A stretch of DNA of 64,000 nucleotides from AE-B3B sp964543295 (GTDB lineage: Bacteria; Aerophobota; Aerophobia; Aerophobales; AE-B3A). Where the stretch lies: the NCBI GenBank assembly GCA_964543295.1, contig CAZIXA010000007.1:17483-81482 (forward strand), written 5' to 3'. Of this stretch, positions 35,256-44,627 are shown piece after piece; within the stretch, counting starts at the first letter, position 1; every line of letters begins with the position of its first letter. The translations under genes and the position numbers were made by a program. The notes under the pieces are model-generated. The model was not told the DNA's origin. It saw only the letters and a list, made by a program, of their open reading frames with translations, and made no database searches.

Positions 35256-36032
35256 TCATTCCTTTTTTTCTGGAAATATTTTCATCATAATCTCTTTGCA
35301 GGCCTCATAGAAAATCCCTACATCTACAGAAAATCCTATATACTGGACTCCTAAATTAATCCACTTTCTAGCAGTTTCTACATCATCTGCAAAAGTCCCC
35401 ACAGCTACTCCTTTTTTCCTGGTAGATGAAATCACATGGTTCATTTTTTCAGTTACTAGCGGATGATTGACCTGACCTGGTAATCCCAGCGACTGAGAAA
35501 GATCGTATGGCCCGATGAAGACAACATCTACTCCCTCTACTGACAATATCCTTTCTAAATTATTTATCCCCTCCACCCCTTCAATGTGGAGTATGATCAT
35601 GGTTTCCTTGTTGGCTGTTTCGAAATGTTTAAAACGATCTAGGGCAGAATATTGAGCAGCTCTTACAAAACGACAAACTCCTCGCTCACCAACAGGAGCA
35701 AACTTCGCCGCACGTACTACCTTTAAAGCATCTTCTTTGCAACTAATGTGGGGAACCTCGACACCTTCTGCCCCAATATCTAATATCTTTAGAATGGTAG
35801 CTGGATCATTATTTTTGACCCTAATGATAGGGGTGATTTCTGCATAAGAGGCAGCTCTCACTAGATTTTGAGCTGTCTCTATGGAGACAGGCCCATGCTC
35901 TGTATCAATAATTACGAAGTTAAACCCTGCATATCCTGCAATTTCCATTACTGCTGGATCCGTTATCTTCATAAATGGCCCCACCGCTACTCCTCCCTCT
36001 TTGATAAGCCTTTTTAACTTGTTCTCTTTCAA
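35256..36032 (-). CDS. HpcH/HpaI-family class II aldolase
   Basis: A 258-residue metal-dependent aldolase that splits 2-keto-3-deoxy sugar acids into pyruvate and an aldehyde. Features are FVIIDTEHGP, GAEGVEVPHI, the region GERGVCRFVRAAQYS, and VVFIGPYDLSQSLG, the family signature. The start is TTG at 36032 with AGGGA seven bases upstream. Its first 28 codons lie in the 458-bp direct repeat. In the undisturbed arrangement an IclR gene lies 17 bases upstream, as still seen in the second repeat copy. Candidates are 2-keto-3-deoxy-rhamnonate- or glucarate-type aldolases. Confidence 0.88.
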   Translation of the reverse strand: MKENKLKRLIKEGGVAVGPFMKITDPAVMEIAGYAGFNFVIIDTEHGPVSIETAQNLVRAASYAEITPIIRVKNNDPATILKILDIGAEGVEVPHISCKEDALKVVRAAKFAPVGERGVCRFVRAAQYSALDRFKHFETANKETMIILHIEGVEGINNLERILSVEGVDVVFIGPYDLSQSLGLPGQVNHPLVTEKMNHVISSTRKKGVAVGTFADDVETARKWINLGVQYIGFSVDVGIFYEACKEIMMKIFPEKKE

Positions 36033-36405
36033 TGTTTTTCCCTGACCCCCTAATAGACAGAAGTAGTTCCTCGAGTCTTATTATATCCCAATCGCGTGGA
36101 AATATTCTCACACGTTTGGATTAGAGTTTCCTTTAACTTTCTTTTCTTGCTAGCATTCATACGGAAAGCAGGAAGGGAGATACTAACAGCCGCCATCACT
36201 TCGCCGCGATGATCTTTTATAGGAGCAGCCAAACAATGGACATCTCTCTCGTGTTCTCCCCTATCCTCGGCAAAACCCTGGTGTCTAACTTTGCTCAGTT
36301 CTTCTCTTAACTTTTTTTTGTCGGTTATAGTATTCTTAGTGAAACGGGGAAGTCCTTTTTCTTCTATAATTTTTTTTTGTTCTTCTTCGTTAAGGTTAGC
36401 TAACA
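35948..36405. repeat. 458-bp perfect direct repeat, copy 1
   Basis: This block is identical, base for base as far as I can compare, to 47810-48267, including T8 and T9 runs. The offset is 11,862 bp. It spans the first 28 codons of the HpcH/HpaI aldolase, the 17-base spacer, and the last ~118 codons of an IclR regulator. Identity stops at 36406/48268 and 35947/47809. It bounds an 11.4-kb segment. Confidence 0.95.
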
Positions 36406-36418
36406 AAGTGAGGTGCAT
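36050..36418 (-). pseudogene. IclR regulator, C-terminal fragment
   Basis: The fragment encodes LLANLNEEEQKKIIEEKGLP to the C-terminus of the IclR protein that is complete at 47912-48712, with which it is identical within the repeat. The helix-turn-helix and the first half of the effector domain are missing: upstream of 36406 the sequence turns into unrelated DNA and then IS3 wreckage. It has no start signal of its own and should be silent. Confidence 0.93.
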
Positions 36419-36499
36419 CCCTATGACTGGCCAGATTAAGTTAGAGTAATCTGATAGGGTGCAGTTGATTTTTGATTTTCCATCAATAGTTCCTTAAAC

Positions 36500-37273
36500 T
36501 CATTCGGTGGACAATAACCCCAATGAGGAGTGCAGTCGTTTTTCATTGTACACATCTCTAATAAAATGGGAAATTCTTCTTTCAGCATCCTCTATGGTCT
36601 TGTATTCCCAGAGATATACTTCTTCATCCTTTAGAGTTTTTAAGAAGCTCTCGCAGGTAGCATTGTCATAGGGATTTCCTTTTCTGGACTTGACTTTTTT
36701 GAAAACCATATTTTTTCAGCTCATTGACATACTCAGATGAGGCGTACTGAATTCCTCGATCAGAATGGTGAATACAGCCTGAAGCTCCCGCTTCTATCCC
36801 TTATGGCCATCCACAAAGCGGAAAGGGTTAGTTTGGTGTCTATATGTCTTGATAAAGCATATCCTTTTGACTTCTCGGGAGTAAAGATCCAGAATGATGG
36901 CCAAATAGACAAAGTCTGTTAGAATCCGAATGTAGGTAATATCAGAAACCTAGATCTGGTTTATGGAAGTGATCACCAAGTCCTTAATGAGATTAGGAAA
37001 TACGGGATAAGAATGGTTAGCATCGGTGGTCCTAACCCTTCGTTTTCTAATCCGGCAGAGGAGATCATTTTCTCGCATTACCCTGAGTACCCTCTTGTGG
37101 TTAACTATCCAGCTTTCTCGTTGTAGCTGTTTAGTTACTCTTCGATATCCATAGCGGGGAAAATCCAGACAGATTCTCTCTATTTGATCCCGCAGATCCC
37201 TCTCCTCTTTAAGCTGCTCTAAGGACTTTTCCTTAGGTTTATAGTAAAGGGTGCTTCGGGCGATTTTTATCAA
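36500..37273 (-). pseudogene. IS3 OrfB transposase, broken
   Basis: The N-terminal part (37273-36950) has IARSTLYYKPKEKSLEQLKE, FPRYGYRRVTKQLQRE and MRENDLLCRIRKRR. The C-terminal part (36709-36500) has SRKGNPYDNATCESFLKTLK and YNEKRLHSSLG, which carry the last acidic residue of the DDE triad. The middle section is shifted and interrupted. No continuous transposase can be made. Confidence 0.88.
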
Positions 37274-37285
37274 TTCGCACCCCCT

Positions 37286-37621
37286 TTGGACACTTTTGAC
37301 AAGGGAGTTATGAGTGGTAATGAACTCTCTTTTTTCTCTTGTTCCTTGAGGGTATTTTGCAAGGCTTTTTTTAAAAACTCATTCTCCAGAGTCAATTTCC
37401 CTCCTCATCTCTCCAGCTTATTGATCCTATCGAGTAGTGCCTCTTCCTGGGTGGGTTCGTTATTAAATTTACCCCTTGCATACTGTTTTTTCCAATGATA
37501 CACAAGACCCGATGAGAGATTATATCTTCTCGGAAGCTCGAGCAGGCCCGGTGGTTCCACTGAGCATTTCCTCCACAACTTGTCGCTTGAATTCGACCGT
37601 AAAGGTTCTGGGCTTTCTCAT
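37286..37621 (-). pseudogene. IS3 OrfA, broken
   Basis: From ATG at 37621 the frame reads MRKPRTFTVEFKRQVVEEML, then SGTTGPARAS, and hits a stop after a frameshift. In another frame it resumes with SGLVYHWKKQYARGKFNNEP and TQEEALLDRINKLER, followed by a further stop and the leucine-zipper part LTLENEFLKKALQ. This is the helix-turn-helix protein of IS3 elements in an advanced state of decay. Confidence 0.83.
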
Positions 37622-37809
37622 TGACAGGCTCCTTTCCATCCCTTTTGGGATTTATTTGACCCTGTCAGCAATACTACCAACTCTAACCCAATTTGTCCAA
37701 TTTTAGGAGTGCTCTCCATACTTGAATATTTAAATTCTCTTAGTATAAGGGGGTTAGAGCCATTTTATCAAAGATCCTTTACTAATAAGGCTTTGAGCTC
37801 AATTTGGGA

Positions 37810-38037
37810 CTAATTTTTGCCAAAGTCTTGCCTGATTACAGGAGTTATGCCAGTTAGCTCAGCAGCACGAATTAGATTCTGGGCACTTTGGATGGAATGA
37901 GGTCCATCTTCAAGGTTCATTATTACAAAGTCAAATCCACTGTAAGCTGCAATCTCTATGACTGCAGGATCTATTAATTTAACAAAAGACCCGTACAAGA
38001 TTTTACTTCCTCTAGTTTTTGTTTTATTTGGTTTTCT
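37810..38037 (-). pseudogene. Second HpcH/HpaI aldolase, N-terminal fragment
   Basis: The frame ILYGSFVKLIDPAVIEIAAY, SGFDFVIMNLEDGPHSIQSA, QNLIRAAELTGITPVIR aligns with the start of the intact aldolase at 36032 but is clearly a different copy. A frameshift in an A-run near 38005 separates it from the N-terminal KENQIKQKLEE. It stops after about 75 residues, long before the active site is complete. The 110 bases between this and the IS3 remnant show no gene. Confidence 0.85.
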
Positions 38038-38090
38038 TTTATCCCTCCCAAAAAAACAACTCCCCTGATAATTTTAGTTATTGCAATTTA

Positions 38091-38555
38091 TCATTCTCTT
38101 ACCTTTACTATCATCTCCAGCTCAACGGTTATGTTTCTAGGCAAGCTCGATGTTCCCAGAGCACAGCGAGCGTGTTTTCCCTTCTCACCAAATATTTTCT
38201 CCAGAAACTCTGATGCTCCATTAATTACTTCTGGTTGCTTTCCAAAATCTGGAGCACTGTTCACAAAACCTCGTACCTGAACAATCTCTTCTATCCTATC
38301 CACACTACCAACCAGATCTTTTACCGCAGCAAGACAGTTAAGGGCACATATTTTTGCCGCCTCATAACCTTCTTCCAGTGCTTTCTCCGCACCTACTTTG
38401 CCTGTGTGGATAAATTTGCCTTCTACAGAAGGTCCCTGCCCTGAGCAAAATACCAGGTTTCCCACTTTTTTAGCCGGAATGTAAGCGGCTGCAGGTTTGG
38501 GTACCTCAGGAAGCGTGATCTCCATCTCTTTTAATTTCTCTTCATAACCTGACAT
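38091..38555 (-). CDS. ridA: RidA-family (YjgF/UK114) protein
   Basis: RidA proteins hydrolyse reactive enamine/imine intermediates released by PLP enzymes; some relatives act in specific catabolic routes. The 154 residues, from ATG at 38555, are of the longer RidA type. They include LVFCSGQGPSVEG, CALNCLAAVKDLVG, and the C-terminal block ARCALGTSSLPRNITVELEM. The arginine expected in the active site of classical RidA (in the R-x-x-x-x-V-x-x-LP region) appears as HARCALGTSSLP. It sits 13 bases after the threonine synthase-like gene, a functional pairing. Confidence 0.87.
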   Translation of the reverse strand: MSGYEEKLKEMEITLPEVPKPAAAYIPAKKVGNLVFCSGQGPSVEGKFIHTGKVGAEKALEEGYEAAKICALNCLAAVKDLVGSVDRIEEIVQVRGFVNSAPDFGKQPEVINGASEFLEKIFGEKGKHARCALGTSSLPRNITVELEMIVKVRE

Positions 38556-38568
38556 AAAAGATCCTCCT

Positions 38569-39816
38569 CTATGTAAGTTTTTGCTCTAAGAAATTTTCCA
38601 CTTCCTTTAGATTAGGCTCAAGTTCTCTAGGTGGAATCTCAACATATTTCTCTATAGTATAAGCATCTTTAAACCCTGAACCTGTTACCATACAGATAAC
38701 ACTATCGTTTTCTTTTAAAATGCCTTGTTCTTTAAGTTTTTTTAAGCTGGCAAGTGAAGAGACGCCTGTAAGTTCGGCAAATATACCGACAAACCTTGAA
38801 AGATTTTGTACACTTTCAATTAAACTTTCATCATCAACTGCAACTGCTACCCCTCCACTTTCTTTTATAATGTGCAAAGTCAAGGTTCCATCATCAGAAT
38901 AACCCTGAAGAGGATCGGCAATGCCGGAGGCAATGGTACGTGGAGTTCCCCAGGCTTTTACTTCCAGATCTTCTCTCTCAAAAGCTCTAACGATAGGAGC
39001 ACATCCTTTTACCTGTACAGCTACCATAGCAGGAAGTTTATCCACCAACCCCAGCTCTCTGAGTTCCTTGTACCCTTTGTAAATTCCTACCAGCAAGGGT
39101 CCTGCCCCCACAGGGACTACAATCCAATCCGGCACTAACTTGAGCTGCTGATAAAGCTCATAAGCTATTGTTTTATCACCTTCGGTGGCAAAAGGATTTA
39201 GAAAAGTGGAGGTTAAGTTCACCCATTCATATTTTCGAGCAAGCTCCCTGGCAAGATTAAAGCAATCACTGATAGTACCTTTTATCTTAAGTAGAATTGC
39301 TCCCGAACACACCATAGATAAAAGTTTATTTCTGGGTGTAGTGGAAGGAACGACGATTATTGCCTTCATTCCTGCTTTTGCAGCATAACTGGCAACTGCA
39401 ACTCCTGCATTACCACTGGAAGAAGTTATGACTGTATCCGTTCCTTCTTCCCTCGCTTTAGAAATGGCACAGGATATCGGTCTATCTTTGAAAGAACCAG
39501 TAGGGTTTCTGGTTTCATCCTTGAGGTAAACATTAAAAAGATTCATTAATGCACCGAACCTCTCATAATGAAAAAGTGGGGTATCACCTTCTCTCAAAGT
39601 TACAATACTCTCTTTATTTTTCACAGGCAGAAAACCCTTAAATTTCCACATTCCTTCTTTTTTCATCATTGTAAGCTGTGAACCAAACCCCTTCGTTTTC
39701 ATAGCCTCGTAATCATACTCAACATCCAGGATCCCTTTACATTTTAAGCAGTTGTATCTTGTGAGGAGGGAATACTCTTGTCCACATCTCAAACATTTAA
39801 GTTTTGTGGCGAACAT
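38569..39816 (-). CDS. thrC: Threonine synthase-like PLP enzyme
   Basis: A 415-residue fold-type II PLP enzyme. An N-terminal zinc ribbon (CLRCGQEYSLLTRYNCLKC) precedes the catalytic domain. The PLP lysine is in NPTGSFKDRP and the phosphate loop is SSSGNAGVAVASYAAKAG. Threonine synthase converts phosphohomoserine to threonine; relatives with the same architecture deaminate amino acids such as diaminopropionate or threonine. Being paired with ridA inside a catabolic segment, and not with other threonine genes, a lyase role is as likely as biosynthesis. Its start overlaps the end of a deacylase remnant. Confidence 0.82.
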   Translation of the reverse strand: MFATKLKCLRCGQEYSLLTRYNCLKCKGILDVEYDYEAMKTKGFGSQLTMMKKEGMWKFKGFLPVKNKESIVTLREGDTPLFHYERFGALMNLFNVYLKDETRNPTGSFKDRPISCAISKAREEGTDTVITSSSGNAGVAVASYAAKAGMKAIIVVPSTTPRNKLLSMVCSGAILLKIKGTISDCFNLARELARKYEWVNLTSTFLNPFATEGDKTIAYELYQQLKLVPDWIVVPVGAGPLLVGIYKGYKELRELGLVDKLPAMVAVQVKGCAPIVRAFEREDLEVKAWGTPRTIASGIADPLQGYSDDGTLTLHIIKESGGVAVAVDDESLIESVQNLSRFVGIFAELTGVSSLASLKKLKEQGILKENDSVICMVTGSGFKDAYTIEKYVEIPPRELEPNLKEVENFLEQKLT

Positions 39817-40063
39817 AATCTATCCTTTTCCCGTATTTTTTTCCATAGCATTTTACCCGGGAGTTCCCCCGTAAACTCACCCTTTTGAAAGACTATTCTT
39901 CCTGATACCATCACATACTCAATTCCCATTGGAGAAGTGCAGAGCTCAGCAAGAGTTGCTTTATCTGTAATCCTGTCAGAGTCCAGTACCACCAAATCTG
40001 CAAGGCAGCCCTCTTTTATTCTGCCATTAGGGGAAATGCCTAAGATATTTGCGGCAGATGTGT
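39789..40063 (-). pseudogene. D-aminoacylase/amidohydrolase, C-terminal fragment
   Basis: About 90 residues of the C-terminus of an N-acyl-D-amino-acid deacylase-type amidohydrolase are readable: NILGISPNGRIKEGCLADLV, VLDSDRITDKATLAE, GIEYVMVSGRIVFQKGEF. The metal-binding barrel is missing. A stop codon lies in frame at about 40061, where the homology begins abruptly, so this is a truncation scar. Its 3' end overlaps the start of the threonine synthase-like gene. Confidence 0.8.
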
Positions 40064-40338
40064 TTTAAACGTAGCTTTTGTACAAATAATGGCTAAAACC
40101 TCAAAAAATAAAATACTTAGGACAAATATAATTTAAAACAAAAATTCTTCGCTCAAATTAGCATCTCTCAAGCAAAAAAGCTGCCGAAAATTTGGCACAC
40201 TTTCCTGCTTTTTTCTTTTAACACTTTAGAGAAAGACATTAAAAACAATTAAGCCATACGCAAAAAGTCCTCCTTCTCAAAGTTTTAACAGTTACTTTCC
40301 GAGCCTAAACAGACTACACAATAACTTCATAGCCTAAA
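40064..40338. other. Non-coding AT-rich gap
   Basis: These 275 bases between the deacylase remnant and the oxidoreductase gene are strongly AT-rich. I see no gene, tRNA or clear inverted repeat. Since the oxidoreductase ends at 40339, this would be its 3' region on the minus strand, but no intrinsic terminator is evident. Confidence 0.5.
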
Positions 40339-42189
40339 TCACATTGGGAGTAGATCTTTGAGTTCCCCTAAACCTAACTCCTCAAGTTTGTTCCTCGTTG
40401 GACCAAATTGATTGAATCCCCGCAGTTGGTAGTATTTATCAATGGCTTTCCGCAAAACGTCGGCGGAGATCGGCCGTTTTGCACTTCCTCCTCGAGGAAG
40501 CGGTTCCTGAAGCCGCTTAGGAAGCCGATCGTTCCTTCGGGTATATCCGTCTCTGGCAGTCACTATTTTTCTAATAACGTAGTTCCGTTCACCAATCTTC
40601 ATCATTTCCTTAACTCCGATATCGAAACCGGTAATGCCAGACACCATATTCCTGATTTCACCATAGGGATACTCTTTACTAGTTGAGATATCCCAAGAGA
40701 CAAACCCGCAGATGATAACCGAATTGGAGAAGGAATAGAGATCTTCATAAAGCTTACATAGGTAAGGTTTGCCTTGCCAGTCAAATCGACCCACAGCTTT
40801 CGTTATACCTAACTCAGGAGTTGGTGAGTCCACTTCCATCATGGTGTCGTGAACAGCCTCGAGATGAGTTGCTCCTCGGGGGCTGGTCGCATAACTAATG
40901 GCCAAACCGACTTTTCCTCGTGGATCGTGCATGGCTGCCTCCAAACCTTTGGCATGCACGGCAAAATCATTACCTCCTATTTCTTCAGCAACCTTAGCCA
41001 GTCCACGAGCTAAAAAATCACCCAGCCCTTCACGGTGAGCAATCTGATCTATTAATTGTATTATATCACTGGCGTTTCCCCACCGCGGACCTTTCATAAG
41101 ACCACGTTCTGTTGCTTCCATGGCAAAAGCTATTAGATTCCCGGTGCTTATTGTATCAAGACCGTACTGATTGCACTTTTGATTGGCAAGGGCGACAGCA
41201 GAAAGATTATCATTTAAGCACAGTGATCCAAAAGCTGCTAACGTCTCGTACTCAGGACCTCCGTATTCAGGAATTACCTTTTGATTTTTAAATTTCGTTT
41301 CGACAATGCGATCGCATCGCACCACGCATCCTGAACATGCGGTACGCTTGACAAGGATAGTTTTTGCCATGATCTCTCCACTTATCTTGGGGGCTCCCTC
41401 AAAAATCCCTTCCTGGAAATTCTTAGTAGGTAACATACCAAGACCATTCAAAGGATTTACTCCTCCAGCTGTACCGTACTTGTCCAGACTTTGAATGTAA
41501 GGATTTCTCAAAATGAGTCTGTGAAAATTGTTTCTCGCTTTCTTGAAATATTCAATATCTGCGAGTGTTTTACTCTTACTTCCCCTTACTACTACAGCTT
41601 TCAACCTTTTTGCTCCCAACACAGCTCCCCAACCTGGGCGTCCGTGAGCTCTAAAGGTATCGCCCATTATGCACGCAAAAGTCACCAGTTTCTCTCCTGC
41701 CGGCCCGATGCAAGCAACTTTTGCATCGGGATGTTGCCTCTGCAAATCCATCACCGTTTCTCTCACGTCCAAACCCCACAATCGTGTGGCATCATGAATT
41801 TTGGCCTTCCCGTCCAAAAGAGATATGTACTTGGGGTCCTTAGCTGCTCCCCTGATGATAATCCCATCGTAGCCAGAGGTTCCGAGCTCGTATCCAAAAT
41901 AGCCACCCGCATAAGACTCATTTATGGTTCCCGTTTTGGGAGACTTACTCATCACTAGATATTTACTAGCTCCGGCAGCTCTCATACCTTGAAGGGGACC
42001 CGTTCCAAAAACAACAATGTTCTCCGGTCCGAGAGGATCCTCCCCACCTTTTAGCTCACTTAGCAATATTCTCGTACCAATCCCCCTACCTCCAAGGTGT
42101 TTTTCCATCCAATCTGTTGGAATTTCATAATCCCTCAGGGTGTTAGTCGTGAGATCCACCTCAAGATATCTTCCAAAATATCCTTTCAT
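40339..42189 (-). CDS. Aldehyde:ferredoxin oxidoreductase, tungsten-type
   Basis: AOR-family enzymes oxidise aldehydes to acids and pass electrons to ferredoxin, using a tungsten bis-pyranopterin cofactor and one 4Fe-4S cluster. The 616 residues begin GYFGRYLEVDLTTN and GGRGIGTRIL. Cluster ligands are Cys285, Cys288 and Cys292 (CSGCVVRC), with the fourth in SVIICGF near residue 500. Pterin-binding DPRG-type residues are present (MHDPRGKVGL, SYATSPRGATH). Length is normal. No ferredoxin or cofactor gene is adjacent. The neighbouring zinc dehydrogenase could supply the aldehyde. Confidence 0.93.
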   Translation of the reverse strand: MKGYFGRYLEVDLTTNTLRDYEIPTDWMEKHLGGRGIGTRILLSELKGGEDPLGPENIVVFGTGPLQGMRAAGASKYLVMSKSPKTGTINESYAGGYFGYELGTSGYDGIIIRGAAKDPKYISLLDGKAKIHDATRLWGLDVRETVMDLQRQHPDAKVACIGPAGEKLVTFACIMGDTFRAHGRPGWGAVLGAKRLKAVVVRGSKSKTLADIEYFKKARNNFHRLILRNPYIQSLDKYGTAGGVNPLNGLGMLPTKNFQEGIFEGAPKISGEIMAKTILVKRTACSGCVVRCDRIVETKFKNQKVIPEYGGPEYETLAAFGSLCLNDNLSAVALANQKCNQYGLDTISTGNLIAFAMEATERGLMKGPRWGNASDIIQLIDQIAHREGLGDFLARGLAKVAEEIGGNDFAVHAKGLEAAMHDPRGKVGLAISYATSPRGATHLEAVHDTMMEVDSPTPELGITKAVGRFDWQGKPYLCKLYEDLYSFSNSVIICGFVSWDISTSKEYPYGEIRNMVSGITGFDIGVKEMMKIGERNYVIRKIVTARDGYTRRNDRLPKRLQEPLPRGGSAKRPISADVLRKAIDKYYQLRGFNQFGPTRNKLEELGLGELKDLLPM

Positions 42190-42494
42190 TGGTTTAGACC
42201 CTTTTGTGATTATTTTAAGAATTTCTTTTTCTCAATTGTTAACGAAACGTTTACATACGAAAAAACTGGAGATGTAACACTGTGGGACTACAGCCTTTGT
42301 TCAAATATCTATATTTGTTTATGTCGATGCCTTTCTTTGAGCGTTACTCTTGAACTTTAGATTGCAGATATTACAGCAATCTTTCATATTTGTTGCGGAA
42401 CAATTTTCGGGGTCCTTTCCACCTATCCAAACCTAGCCCACAATTTGAAAAAACACAATTAACTATCACTTAAGATCAGTTCGTGCCGATGATC
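42190..42494. other. Intergenic region upstream of the AOR gene, with a LacI-like half-palindrome
   Basis: No gene is seen in these 305 bases. AAACGTTT at 42245-42252, in the context GAAACGTTTAC, shares its core with the perfect operator at 61798-61817, so a LacI-type repressor could act on the AOR gene. A TTGAGA box followed 17 bases later by TAATCA lies near it on the minus strand and could be the promoter, but the match is weak. Confidence 0.35.
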
Positions 42495-43646
42495 TCAAGG
42501 GTGCAAAGCAATTTTCATTCCCTCAAGTCTCTTCCCTACTTCCATGGCCTCTTGCGCTTTTTCCAATGGGAATACATGTGTAACCATCTTTTCCAGAGGC
42601 CAACCCTGCTTCAAGGCCATCTCTACAAACTTAAGACAACGATCATAATAGTGTGGCGAACACCCGTATTGACCAACAATAGTGATGTCTTTCCAGCAGA
42701 TATGTTTGAAGGGATTAATGGTAATTTCACCAGTGTCCACAAAGGAACCTATCTCTACAAACGTTCCGCCTCTTCGCACCATGTCAATTCCTTCGGGGAC
42801 AGCTCCTGGAACACCTGTGCAATCTACTACCAAATCCGGCCCCACTTTGCCAGGGCTCCATTTTTTCACCAAGGAGATTCTTTCTTTGGAATCGGTCACT
42901 TCGTCGATATTAATGAAATGATCGAATAGTCCCAAGCTCTTCGCAATTTCTAGCCGATGAGATGGGGCTCCTACTAGAATGATTTTATAGGCACCGCAAA
43001 GTTTTGCCGTCATCCCTGCAGCAATGCCAATGGGACCTGCACCTTGTATCGCCACCACATCCGAAGGCCCAAACCCCTCTTTAACAGCAGCATAAGGTTC
43101 CATTGCCCTGATAACTCCTCCTACCGAAGCGAAGATATCGACCAACAAAGCTGCTTTGTCGGGAATTTCATCTGGTATCTTCCAGACCCAAACTCCAGGT
43201 TTGATGAAAACCTTCTCTGCATACCCTCCGAAAAGGTGTGGAGGAAGCTCAGAACTTGTCTGACCATAGGCAAAGGGACTGGTACAGAGTATTCCAGGAT
43301 GATTTTGGGGAATCCATCGGCAGTACCAACACTTTCCACAGGGAATAGCTCCAAACCAGGTTATTCTATCTCCTACTGATAATCTCTTACCCGTTACCTC
43401 CATTTGCTGAGCCGCACTTTCCCCTACTTTCTCCACTCTCGCAATATTTTCATGACCTAGAATCATGGGTAAAGGAGCATCTTTGTTCTTTCCGTCAAAA
43501 AGATGTTTATCTGTTCCACAGATACCTGCCAAAATCATCTCGACCACCATCGCGTCTTTGTCTACTTCCGGATAAGGAAAGGTTTCGATCTCCAATCGGC
43601 CAAACTCCCTCATTACAGCTGCTTTTACCCTTCTTTCATTACTCAT
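42495..43646 (-). CDS. Zinc-dependent MDR dehydrogenase
   Basis: I chose ATG at 43646 (383 residues), preceded by GGAGGGAA; the longer frame to 43667 is less likely. Catalytic zinc residues are in AGICGTDKHLF and GHENIARV, and the structural loop is CGKCWYCRWIPQNHPGILC, with a longer spacing than usual. The NAD motif is IQGAGPIGIAAG. It belongs to a distinct branch of MDR enzymes of sugar or sugar-acid pathways. It lies between an ABC importer and the AOR gene, all on the minus strand, suggesting oxidation of an imported compound. Confidence 0.87.
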   Translation of the reverse strand: MSNERRVKAAVMREFGRLEIETFPYPEVDKDAMVVEMILAGICGTDKHLFDGKNKDAPLPMILGHENIARVEKVGESAAQQMEVTGKRLSVGDRITWFGAIPCGKCWYCRWIPQNHPGILCTSPFAYGQTSSELPPHLFGGYAEKVFIKPGVWVWKIPDEIPDKAALLVDIFASVGGVIRAMEPYAAVKEGFGPSDVVAIQGAGPIGIAAGMTAKLCGAYKIILVGAPSHRLEIAKSLGLFDHFINIDEVTDSKERISLVKKWSPGKVGPDLVVDCTGVPGAVPEGIDMVRRGGTFVEIGSFVDTGEITINPFKHICWKDITIVGQYGCSPHYYDRCLKFVEMALKQGWPLEKMVTHVFPLEKAQEAMEVGKRLEGMKIALHP

Positions 43647-43763
43647 GGATTTCCCTCCTGTTATCATAAAAGATTAATCTTTTTCCTTTAATAGAAATAG
43701 ATGATAGAAAGTAGTACCACAAGGCCAAAAAAACCTATCATCCAAGACCTACCTGAACAAGCT

Positions 43764-44612
43764 TTATTTCAGACCCATAAGGCCTCTCATACCCTTGGCA
43801 AACGACCGTTGCGCCACTAATGCAATAAGAATAGGTGGTAACAGAATGATGGAGACACCTGCTGTGATTTCACTCCAGTTGAGAGAAACGTACGAAACTA
43901 AACCCATTGCTGCTGAAGGGAGTGTTCTGGCGCGATACGGCGCGAGGAACAAGGAAAAAATGAAGTTATTCCACGAAAAGATGAAACAGAGAAGGAGTGT
44001 AGCGACGAAGCCAGAACGTATACTAGGTAAGACTACCAGAACCATCTTTTGAAAGACATTGGCTCCATCAAGATCAGCCGCTTCCTCAACTTCAATAGGC
44101 ATTTCCTTAATAAATCGCTGAAGCAACCATATAGTCAGAGGAAGCGTAAAGGTAAGATGCGCAGTAACGAGAACCAAATGAGTATCCAGAAGGCGAAAGG
44201 CCTTAAATAAAATAACATAGGGGAACATAACGGCTAGAGGGGGAAACATGAAAAGTGACAGCATCCAGAAGGCAATGTCGTCTTTTCTCCGCACATTGTA
44301 TCTCGCTAAGGCGTACGCAGCTGGAAAACCAAAAATCATAGCAATAACCAGAGTAATTCCTGAAACTCCTACACTGTTGAGGAGATAACGAAGAAAACCC
44401 TTTTTGAGAAATAGCTCCTTATAAGCTTCAAATTGAGGTTTGAAGAACCAGACTGGTGGAATCGATACCACCTGGCTGGAAGTCTTTAACGAAGAAGCAA
44501 ATATCCAGATAACTGGAGCAAGAAATGATAAGATAATCCCGAGGGCAACAATGTTCAAAAGAATATTTCCTGGAGTTAACCACCTACCGGAGTTATTTTC
44601 ATATCGTCTCAC
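43764..44612 (-). CDS. Carbohydrate ABC transporter permease (MalG type), system 2
   Basis: A 282-residue permease with about six helices. The start is GTG at 44612, with GGAGGTGA just upstream. The ATPase-docking loop reads VEEAADLDGANVFQKMVLVVLP-like sequence (about residues 170-190), and the SFLAPVIWIFASSLKTSSQ start is typical of MalG/AraQ proteins. It follows the MalF-type gene by 15 bases. No ATPase gene is present in this system. Confidence 0.92.
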   Translation of the reverse strand: MRRYENNSGRWLTPGNILLNIVALGIILSFLAPVIWIFASSLKTSSQVVSIPPVWFFKPQFEAYKELFLKKGFLRYLLNSVGVSGITLVIAMIFGFPAAYALARYNVRRKDDIAFWMLSLFMFPPLAVMFPYVILFKAFRLLDTHLVLVTAHLTFTLPLTIWLLQRFIKEMPIEVEEAADLDGANVFQKMVLVVLPSIRSGFVATLLLCFIFSWNNFIFSLFLAPYRARTLPSAAMGLVSYVSLNWSEITAGVSIILLPPILIALVAQRSFAKGMRGLMGLK

Positions 44613-44627
44613 GAGTCACCTCCCTGA

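Larger units (their letters stand above)
36480..37690 (-). mobile_element. Degraded IS3-family insertion sequence (IS150-like)
   Basis: Both IS3 frames are recognisable on the minus strand, OrfA at 37621-37286 and OrfB at 37273-36500, and each is broken by stops or frameshifts. The ends are approximate; TGGACAAATTGGG near 37690 resembles the left end of such elements, but a matching right end was not found. The element is dead. It lies directly next to the truncated IclR fragment, just inside one edge of the 11.4-kb repeat-bounded segment. Confidence 0.85.

Noticed and set aside
36737..36922. Plus-strand open frame inside the IS3 remnant as a gene
   Set aside because: It is antisense to the recognisable transposase and has no ribosome site or family resemblance.
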